A DNA stretch of 64,000 bases, from contig NC_088172.1 of the NCBI RefSeq assembly GCF_028769735.1, forward strand, positions 68,286,631 to 68,350,630, given 5' to 3'. This document shows, one piece after another, positions 51,836 through 61,260 of this stretch (positions are counted from its first letter, which is position 1; each line of letters opens with the position of its first letter). Origin of the DNA: Zonotrichia leucophrys gambelii (lineage: Eukaryota; Chordata; Aves; Passeriformes; Passerellidae). The notes under the pieces were generated by a model. The model was not told the origin of the DNA. It made no database searches and was given only the letters and a program-made list of their open reading frames with translations. Both the position numbers and the translations under genes were made by a program.

Positions 51836-52504
51836 AAAGACCAAGATTGATATAAAATCAAAATTGCTCAGCAGTAATTCTCTAGATAACACCCACCTAA
51901 CAAGTGAATGAAGTGCTGGGCTGGACTCATTACAATGAGAAAAAGCTCAAATCTGTAAAAGGAATTACTCACTGTGATCTTATACAAATTGGAAAAAACC
52001 AGATACCTGGAGAAATATAGAGTAAATCTAGTTATCTAGTTACTTCATAAATGCTTGAAGATCTTTGGTTGCCAGGTACAACCATGATGCAAAATATTAC
52101 TGTGATTCATTTTTTCTATTAGTACAAGTGCAGTAAGGAGTTAAGCAAGTGTTTTGTAGTAGAAGTTTCCAAGAGGCTATATGTGCTGTACTTCTCTGGC
52201 CCATAATCAAAATTATATTCAGAGTTCATGGTAGCAAATTTGGTATGAATGTTTAGAGGGATCATAAAAAGGTAAAATGGGAACATTTAGCAACATTGTG
52301 CTAAATCATAGCTGTTACACTTATTCTTGGGGAGTGAAGAGCTGCTAGTGCCTGACACTGCTGTGTAAAATGTCAAGCACCAACTATATCGATCCCTCAG
52401 TTTTTCCCTTGGAAAGGGAAGAAACCAAAATCTGGAAGGCTCTTTTTTTTTTTCTTTTTTTTTTCCCCAGATCAGGCATCCTTCCAAGCTTTTCTGGAAG
52501 CTGG
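51836..52504. other. Unique-looking non-coding DNA
   Basis: No gene or repeat family is recognised. Two T-rich tracts separated by a C (about 52,443-52,465) lie just before the hairpin at 52,505. Confidence 0.55.
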
Positions 52505-52542
52505 AAGGTATATGTATATTTCTGGAAATATACATATACCTT
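52505..52542. repeat. Perfect 17-bp inverted repeat with 4-nt loop
   Basis: The left arm AAGGTATATGTATATTT (52,505-52,521) is the exact reverse complement of the right arm AAATATACATATACCTT (52,526-52,542), around the loop CTGG. I checked all 17 pairs. The loop is too small and the stem too short for a typical pre-microRNA. It has no U-tract in the position of an intrinsic terminator, and that would have no meaning in a vertebrate. A quasi-palindrome perfected by template switching during replication is the simplest reading. Confidence 0.95.
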
Positions 52543-53277
52543 TGCTCAAGCCAAGGAAGCTTCATCAGGAAGACAAATATTCCTCCTCCAGCCAGTGCAG
52601 CCACAGAGCCTTTTCCCTAGTGAGTGCCCTTCCTGCAAACAGAGCAGTTCTTGATGCCCTCTGTGTGGCTCATCCACTGCCAAGTATGGAGCTAGCAGTG
52701 AAGAGATTCCACTGAGGAGTGCAAATCAGAGGGAATTATTTTCTTCAGCTTGTTTAAGGATTTGAAGACTTTTCCCCAGAGCCTAGTTATCGAGAAAAAT
52801 AGCAAGAAACAAGAGATGCCACAAACACTTTGTCAACTTCAGATGTTTCTGGTTTAAAGATGTTAAAGAAAGCTGTTTCCAGCCAGTGCAATCGTTTTAC
52901 TGCTAGACTAAGTAGGAACAATGTGTTAAAATTGAAATGCATTGTGTTGCAAAGCTGGAATCTGCACAGAATAAATCTTATATGGGAAGATTTCAACTGC
53001 ATTAAATGATGCCTAGTGGGTCAGATGTACCAGCACATGATATATTTCCACAGAAGTAGAGATCTGTGTAACAGTTTGGTTTGTTGACGTGGCTGGTTAT
53101 TCAGAACAACCCAAAACCTCTTCAATATGTGCTTAGAAAGCATAGAATAAACTGTCAACAAGTATAGCTTTCTGAAAAAACAAAGTTACTGTGGTGTAGA
53201 CACAGGATAAGTATCTCTGCCATGGATCAAGGATTCAAGGTGCAGCTATTCTTAAATTCTATTTAAGATCACAGAAT
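52543..53277. other. Unique-looking non-coding DNA between the two hairpins
   Basis: Complex sequence with no recognised gene or transposon. If both hairpins belonged to one element this would be its body, but I see no terminal inverted repeats or duplication that would define one. Confidence 0.5.
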
Positions 53278-53316
53278 TTTTGTACATTGAAACCATTGTG
53301 GTTTCAATGTACAAAA
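53278..53316. repeat. Perfect 18-bp inverted repeat with 3-nt loop
   Basis: The left arm TTTTGTACATTGAAACCA (53,278-53,295) pairs without mismatch with the right arm TGGTTTCAATGTACAAAA (53,299-53,316), around the loop TTG. The stem has mixed composition rather than being a simple AT repeat, so it is not low-complexity. It lies 735 bases after the other perfect hairpin and 32 bases before a long T tract. Confidence 0.95.
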
Positions 53317-53348
53317 CCATTATATGCTATAACTCCTTGCCCTGTATA

Positions 53349-53383
53349 TTTTTTTTAATTTTTTTTTTTTTTTTTTTTTTTTT
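53349..53383. repeat. Long poly(T) tract, T8-AA-T25
   Basis: Eight T, two A, then 25 uninterrupted T (53,359-53,383), the longest homopolymer in the window. Read on the minus strand it is a poly(A) tail-like tract whose upstream body would be the complement of the bases after 53,384. No AATAAA-type signal is visible at the expected place in that body (beyond 53,384), so a retrocopy is not shown. Confidence 0.9.
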
Positions 53384-56300
53384 GAGTAGGGTTTACATCT
53401 CTGTCTCAGAATAGATTGCTCAGTCAGGGCTATCAGCACCAGCATTGACCCTGACCGGGAGGAACAAAATTATAAAGAAATGTTTTCCTCCAAGAGCTTT
53501 GAAGAAAAGGGAAAACAGGAGATGAGATAAATCTCAGGCAGCACAGAGAGATCAGAAGGCATTGGTTTGTACTGCAGGACACCATTTTTTTGTGTAGGAA
53601 AGCTGGTCATGGAGAATGCTCGGTGGCAGATGTTAGGAAAACAAAACTCCATGTTTCTAGGATCTCAGCTTATAAAGCACTCCTGCAAAGACCCCATGTC
53701 ACAAGAAAACATTCCTAGAAAACAAAGGTAGGAGCCAATCTCTCAAGCCCTGATTAAGACAGCTTGAAGGTGTGTGGCTCCAATTTGGGGGATACACCCA
53801 GAATGTGCTGACACACATTCAAGAAGAACAGGCTGAGCAGGCTGTATTAATATGTGCATTCTTAATAGCTGTTCCCTTGCAGCATCTGGTAAGTACTTAA
53901 AAGACACTGGAGACTGAACATTGCAGTTTCCACAGTGAAGATGTGATCTTTCTCCTCAGTATTTTACTCACAAAACAATCTAGCATTTCCTAGGTAAGCA
54001 TCCCTCTTTGCGCTGCGTGCCAGAAAGCACCTAAGAAAGAAAAAGCAAAACTGTAGGAAAACCCTTGCAGCAAAATATTCAAGCCTCCTGTTTACTCTCA
54101 TGCTTTCACAACGTGAATGAAAGCTAGTCATGCACCATAAAAAAGTTGTTGCAGTTGTACAGACACTTTCCCCCATGTATTTTTGCCCATCAAACACAAG
54201 TTTCATGTCAATATCTCCGTTACATGCCAGTTAGGGAAGTACGTGACATCCTATTTTCACTGGGTTAACAAATTTTCACTTAAAGGAAAAGAAAACCAAA
54301 ACCCAGAAAATATTAGCTAATGAGAATTCATATGTATGGCTTTATGCCAGAGAACTTCAAATTTGCTGTTTTCTTGCCATTTTTGGCAAATCATTTGGAA
54401 GCAATATTTGTGTTTGCTGATATCACAGTAGAAAGCACTGAAGGGATGGCTACAATTAAACACTCTGGAAAGAAACAAAAACCTGCTCCTGATGTTCTGA
54501 TGCATCCAAAGACAAAAAAAAACAGCTAAAAATGGAGAAAAGGACAGTTACCAGTTTATGGATATGTCTTCTCTCACAGACTTCCCTGGAGTGGGAGCTG
54601 ACATAATCCAGCTGTCCCAGCTTCAGCACAGTCTGAACCTGGTCAAAAACACACTCTTTACATCCAAAATCTTTCCCTTGCTGCTGAGCTGGCTACAAGA
54701 CTCATTTCAAGATCCTGTTGATTTTTCAATCACTGTTCAATTTAGGCTTCTGTATAACTAAATGAGGTTTTGGTTCCCTGTTGCCCAGGTCATGTTCTGT
54801 ACTTGGTAGATATTGGGCTGCAGCTTGTACAGAAACACCATGGTGCTATAAATCATTAAGTGTCAGGGTCTTTCATACTATGTTCAGCAGTTCTGAAACA
54901 CATGACTTGTAGAGATTCAGGAACCATTCATTTCTGTAAATACTGTCACATCAAACTTAAAAGCATATTTGAACCATTTCTTTTTTGATCCTTGTAGTAG
55001 TAATTATTTTGGATGTTCATCACAATATGTCCCATTATTTTCAAGACAGAGAGCATAGCTTTAGATGCACACATCTCTGTTGCAGTCAAAGCTAGGTGGC
55101 AGGAAATAAAGAGAAAATTTTCCATATGCATATGGAGGCCAAGGAAAATTCATGTCTGAACTGAAAAGATTTCCCCACTTTTTCATGATCTAGTTGGCAT
55201 GGTACTCACAATCAACAATACTCATGGTGCTTCAAGTGCAGAAGCAAATAGTCACACAGGCAAAAGTACCTTTTATCACTTTTCATTATGAATTCAAATG
55301 CATTGCCTTAGACATCACATGAGGTCATAAAAACCCACAGTTATTAACTTATAGACAATAATTACTGAATCTGACCTGAACAAAGTCACAGGACTGCAGA
55401 TAATGAAATCAGACTTCTCTGTGAATACAGGAGAGATGTTTCCAAAAACAAACCAAGGGTCAGAGCACATGGGAATGATGTAAAATAAAATCAGTGAGAA
55501 CCAAGGCAAAAGGCAGACCTCTCCCACTCTCCCCTTTAGCATGCAGATGTCTTTTCCAGACATGGGAGCAGTGTCAGAGAGTTATTCCAAGCTGTGCCCA
55601 CTCTCTCCAGTTGTGGGACTACAGAGGACACACTTCAGTCTCAGGACACAAGAGGAGCCCAGTGCACAGACTTCCCTTTTTCTTTGGCTGCATGCCAGCC
55701 ATTAGGGCTGGCTTAAGTTTTATGCCAAATCCAGGTACCATGGAGTTCAGAGAAGTTTTTCCATTTCTCACACAGGGTTTTGGGGAAAAAATAGACCCCA
55801 ACATTTTAGCCCTTCAAACTTCTGCTAGCATTAAATATGTTTTTCCTCACTAATTGTGGAAAATCACAGCATGTCACATTGGCCTTGGTCCATTAATAAC
55901 ATATTGTGTGATCCTATTTACTGGCCCTGGAGAAAACAGATATCAATGATGTAAACATATTTCCCACTGAAAACATTGAAGATTCTTCAATGAAAAAGCT
56001 AAAAATAAAATTCTCTTGAAAAAAAAATTTGCTGAGGGTAACATATATACACAGAAAACCAAGCAAAAAAAGCCATAGCCTCCCTGTAATACATTTTTCC
56101 AACTTAAACTGGGGGAGGGAAAGAAAAAAAGGGAAACCAAACTACATCCTATTTCATACCCGCTTCTGAGAAATCATTTCCCTCCAATTCAGGTTGACCT
56201 TCTGAATCATATCTGGATGTGATTATCCCCTCAAGAACCCAGAAGAAACGATATACCATGTGTGTCACACACAAATGACTAGCCTTTACCTGGTCCATCC

Positions 56301-56779
56301 CACTCAGCTCTGCTATTGACAAAACATCATTACAAAAAAGGTCAAAATAACAAATCACTAGAATAGTAGAAGAAGATATTTTCTAGTCAAGAGATTCATT
56401 TTCCCTGCAACATAAACACTAACATATGCTACAACATACCCTCAACAAGAAAGCTAAATGTTAGCTTCTACATAATAAAAATACAAATTTGCCAAAGGTC
56501 TGTGCACACTTACATAAACTAACAACACGTGAGCCAGGGAACCTCACACAAGTACTAGAGCATATGGTAAATTACAGAAGAAGGCAGGCAGGCAGGCCAT
56601 TAGACCTTCAGATTAATTGTGATTATTTATATACTTGCCTCCTATTTTTTCTTCCTCTCTCGTGCTCTGTAACACTGTCCCAGGACTATAAATTAAAGCA
56701 AAACAAAACCAAAGCTCCATGTTTTCTTGATGTTGGAGATGGGCTCTGATGAAAATGACCCTTCAGCACCATCTTTGAA
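53384..56779. other. Unique-looking non-coding DNA
   Basis: No gene is supported. A short (GGCA)n run lies at 56,582-56,597. Frames of 60-119 codons (for example plus 55,494-55,853) have no recognised domains and are overlapped on the other strand. Confidence 0.55.
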
Positions 56780-57850
56780 AACACACAGGCTGGAGCCACG
56801 GCCCAGCCAGGCCCTCCTCCCTCTGCAGAGGTGACACCGTGGAGCTGTGGAGCGTTGTGCAGGCATCCCCATGCCCCAAGAGGAAGGATGAGCTTTGGCA
56901 GGTCTGGCTGCCTCTTGTCAGATGCTGGTCTGGAGCCTTCCCCCAGTGCAGAAAGCACAGGGGAAGGGGAACAGGCAGGTGCTGGAGCTCTGTGCTCAGC
57001 CTCACTGTCCCCAGCCTCTCCTCTCCCACCAGAGATGTTCCTGGCACCATGGCAGGCAGGCTGAGAAGAGCAAGCATAAGGCGTGGAGCTGACCAAAAGG
57101 GGTTTTGCTGTTCCAAACACACTGGGAGGATATCTGCAATGCAGTTCTTCCAGGCCAGCGTATCTAATGAAGCAGCGGCCCAGCAGTTTCCATGTCATCT
57201 GCACTTTCTTCCAGCAAAATGTTTTCTCCGTCCCTGTTTTTGTTTTCATTGTAATCCCTCCTGAGGTGTGTGTGCAAGACAAGGACCCTCTCAGGAAGGC
57301 TCCTCAGCTGGCCATGGCCCTGCCCTCCAGAGCAGGGAGAGGCTCCCAGGGGCTAAAGGGCCCAAAGCAGTGTCCACACCTGGGCTGCCTGCACCTCATG
57401 GATACCCTTCACAGCCAGCCCCATGGACAAATGGGCAGTCCTCGTGCCCTGCCAGAGCAGGCCCAGCTGTGGGGGTCTGGGCAGCACCTTTCCCAGATCC
57501 TAACACTCTTCCATAGTTGGTTCCACGAGGTTGGCCTGCCACAGCACCTGTCATCTCACATTAAAACCAGAGGCATTTGAGGGACAGAGTGAAATTTAAG
57601 CTGAAACCTGAGCAAGGCCACACTGCTCCCCCAGGTGCTTTTGAAAAGCATCTCCAATGTGCTGGACAGCCTGGCTGCTGTAAGAAGGACATGGCTTTTC
57701 CAAGTGTTCACACATCCCACCTCTGCAGAGCAAATATCTGGGGAGGACTGGCCTTGTGGCCACCACCAGCAGATATCAGCTCTGGCTCCTTTTACCCCAT
57801 CAGTCCCTTTGAGAGGGTAGCAGCTCCATTTTAGCATTGACCAGCTCACA
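56780..57850. other. GC-richer patch with overlapping open frames, no gene supported
   Basis: This is the GC-richest kilobase in the window. Frames of 198 and 119 codons (minus, 56,686-57,282 and 56,763-57,122) and 165 and 141 codons (plus, 57,083-57,580 and 56,839-57,264) are open at once over much of the same sequence. That is typical of stop-poor GC-rich DNA rather than of genes. None has a domain, signal peptide or splice pattern I recognise, and CpG dinucleotides are scarce, so it is not a CpG island promoter. A non-coding RNA exon cannot be excluded. Confidence 0.5.
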
Positions 57851-60800
57851 CAACCTCAGCTTTCTAACTCTTTCTCCCTCTCTTCTTATTTCTCATATAT
57901 ACAGAGAAATACTGGTCTAGATACATATTTTGAAAGCCTGCTGATTTAGATGAGCATGGACATAAAATCAATTCCTCAGCCTACGGTCTAACCACACCTT
58001 TGTATGGTTTATAATGGAAAAGTCAGTAGTAAAATTAAAAGTGTTGTTAACTTCCAAATGGCACTTTCTGTTGTTTTATGTTTGACATAACTGACCAAAT
58101 GGGACATGTTCACTTTTAATGGTGGTTTTATTTATTTTTCCAACAGTATTTCTTTAGTACTTTTTCCTTTTATATGACATATTAATACATAATTCAGTGG
58201 TTTTATGTCTCCCTGCGCAGCCTGCATGATTTCTTGTGCTATTGAACAGTACTATTTATGACCAAATGGCCAAAATGTCTTTTTTTATTAATCTTTTCTG
58301 GTCATGGGTTTGCTTGTTTGTTTTTTTGTTTTCTTGGCTTTTTCTGAGCCTGCCAAAGTGCTTAGCTCCCCAGTTTCCCTGTCTGAAACAGGTCACTCCA
58401 AAGGGCCAGAATTTGCATGTTTACTGAGAAAAGTCAGTCAGTCCAACAGAGGTTGAAAATACAGCAGAGACATCAATGTTCACAGAGCTGTTATCGGCTA
58501 AGGTCCTCCTGCATTACTGTGACACATGAGGGGTTGCACGTGAGCATGTGAGCCAGATAGCCCCATTAACTCTAAGAGCAGCAGCCTAATTTCCTGCTCC
58601 CAAGACAGCCAGCCCCAGGCTCCAGTCTACCTCAGTGTTGCTGTGCCTCCTTCCTGGAATGCAGCACTGCAGGCTGCAAGCCCAGCTCAGTGGGGCAGGT
58701 GAAACCAAGCACCACCTCCTCTGTAAACATTACTTTCAAGCATGTCCCACTTGGTTATCAGCATCCAGTGTGTACTTTATAATTACTTTATCCATAGGTT
58801 AAGCACTCACTGAATCCAATCTTTACATCACCATGCAGTTGCTACATATTGTATATCCTTACACGCCATTTCTGGGTATGGATATTTTCCATCGGTACAT
58901 TCTCCTCAGACAATAGCAGAGGACATAGAGACCTTCATTAGCCCTTTGATGGACTACAGACATCCTGCTTGTTAGTCTATTATCTAACTGCTTATCAGTC
59001 ACATTCTCAAGCTCTCATTATTTTACTTTCACACTGCTGTAATTAGCCTCTGTATTTTTCAGGCACTCATAGTCTTGCTTCAGCCTACATGCAGAGATTA
59101 TACAAAAAGGAAGATCAAATATGAATGTTATAAATGCAAGCCTATTAAAGGCAACCTGTAAAGGACTGTTGTTAAGAGAGGCTAAAAAGTTTATTTTGCT
59201 TGGGTTTATTTCCTTCAGGCATTGGCTACCTCTCTTCCAAGTCCTCTGAATATTGCCAGGGAACAAAATTTGCTTGTCTAGCCAGGGCAAATAATTTCAG
59301 GTAGCTGCTCACAAAAGGTGAGCAGGATTCAGCTGAGCTCAGGCAAGGCAGATGTTTTCTTCCTTGTTCCATTTCTTGTGCTTATGTTTTATCTTTTTCC
59401 ATAATTTTAAGGGATGGTCTCACATGTTGTTCTACAGAACATTCCTTCCAACTTAGAGACAAAAAATGGAATTATTTGGAAATAGTAGGGAGAAACCTGA
59501 CTGCTTTTTCTGTGGGATAAGTTTTCCTCTGCAAAATCAAGCTTTTATGATAATAAATATGGTGCTGGAGAGTTCATTGTGCTTTGAAAGGCCTGTGATG
59601 GTAATGACAGGTGTGAACATACAAGTTGGATTTTAAGTATTGTCAATGCAGGAAGAGTCACTTCCTTGAGATCTAACTCTGTCTACCAGCAAACCTTTTC
59701 AGGTTTTTTTGTGGAACACTGGAATAACTAACAAGCAAAGTATGCTGCTGCTAAGGAACAAACTCATCATCAGCACTGTGAACTCACAGTAAACAAGAAA
59801 CCCAGCAAATTTAGAGCAGCCATTACTTCACACGTACTGCTCCTCTAAGGAAACTGGCTCTTGTAAGTTCATAGTGGCCCATTCCTAGTGTCTTGTGTCT
59901 TTCTTGCAGCTCTACTGACTACTTTTGAAATAATTTCTGAGTTTTTCCAGGATCTCATGAGTCCCTAAGGACCAATTCTCAAAAGAGTTTTCCTCTACAA
60001 ATCCAAAGCACCTGCACCCTTTAGTGCACCATGCTTTCTGTTCTTCCCACACCAGAGATCATCCCAATTTACATAATTCTATGTGTTGATATTTCAAATA
60101 TTTCCTCCTGAAATTGAAGCAACCCGCAACTCATTTCATCATCTATTTCACCTTATTCAGTAATAAGCATCTGCCAGCACAAAGAGCAAGGTGTGGAATG
60201 TAGATAAAATCCTGAGATTAATTCAGTTTCACCTCTGTATTTTAAGAAAATAAATAATATTATTCCATTCATAAAATGCATTCTGCCTATCATGTTCACC
60301 ATTATCTTTCTACTGTTAATACTATTAAAGGCAGTGACCCATGCCTGGGCATTTCAGCTCCATGTTACTCAATTTTTTTTTTTTTTTTTAATGAAAATCA
60401 CTTGCATAGCTATAATTGTGGTCTACTACGCAGCAGCAGAGCACTGGCCCCAGTGTGTCACCCCTTCACTTTCAGGACACAGCTAGAGAGCACTGGAGGT
60501 AGAGCAGACATCAACCCCTGCAGTGTGATGCCCACCGCTACCTCCCATTCTAATGTCACACTTTGGCCTCCCAAAACCTTTCACAATTTGTCTTCTGAGA
60601 CTTAAGATTTGAAGGGAAGTTGCTGTGTCTTAGAAATTGAAAAGCCATGTTAAAATTTTAACAAAGGAGATTTCGGCTGTTGCCACCAATTACATTATAA
60701 GAGAGCAGTATTGTTTTGCTAGTTAAGACAGTGGTCCCCTTGCATTTCCCTCCACAGGGTGCAGGACTGCTCCACTGAGAGACCTTAGCAGCACTCTGTA

Positions 60801-60934
60801 TTTTACTGCAGGGATCAGTTGGCTCGACTGAGAGAGAAAAGCATCACCCAGGAATAAGAGAGGTGCCTTTTGCTATTACCATGAAAACCCACACACATTT
60901 GGCCAAGTTATAAACCACAGGTGGTCACTAACTG
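57851..60934. other. Unique-looking AT-rich non-coding DNA
   Basis: No gene is supported. A T17 run lies at 60,373-60,389. Several frames of 60-109 codons run through homopolymers or overlap one another and are discounted. Confidence 0.6.
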
Positions 60935-61260
60935 TGTGTTCCTCATTTTCTGGATGCCTGACTAGAAGCCCTGGGGGCTGATTTGCAAAGTGCTGAGTGC
61001 TGGAAGCTGTAATTGAAGTCTCTGGGAGCTGTGCTTTGAACATATATCGAGCTATAAAAACACTAAGTACTCTGAAACATCAAACTGGGGCCCCAAAATC
61101 AGTGGGTCCTTTGACCTTAATATCCCTGTGACTCAGCTCCCCATCTGTAAAATGGGAATACTGTCACCTTTTTGCCTCACAGGGGTGCTGTGAATTTGAA
61201 TCCTCATGTGTCTATTAAGTACTCAAAACGTTCTGCTGAAAGCGCAGCTGAAAGTGAATG
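60935..61260 (+). mobile_element. Ancient amniote interspersed repeat (MIR/L2/CR1-L3-like)
   Basis: The stretch ACTCAGCTCCCCATCTGTAA then AATGGGAATACTGTCACC, with CCTCACAGGGGTGCTGTGA (61,131-61,193), is the hallmark text of MIR/L2-type ancient repeats (family form: CTCAGTTTCCCCATCTGTAA, then AATGGG, then CCTCACAGGG). The preceding part also follows repeat text known from reptile and bird genomes: CCTCATTTTCTGGATGCCTG (60,941-60,960), GATTTGCAAAGTGCTGAGTGC, and ATCAAACTGGGGCCCCAAAA (61,079-61,098). It has diverged but is still readable over more than 300 bases, which is unusual for such old elements in birds. The precise family is not settled by eye. Confidence 0.7.

Noticed and set aside
52505..53316. 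Hairpins as pre-microRNAs or as the ends of a MITE
   Set aside because: Stems of 17-18 bp with 3-4 nt loops are too short for Dicer-type precursors. The two hairpins share no sequence, so they are not paired transposon ends.
56686..57580. Minus 198-codon and plus 165-codon and 141-codon frames as genes
   Set aside because: They are open simultaneously over the same bases, have random-looking composition, and show no splice or domain evidence.
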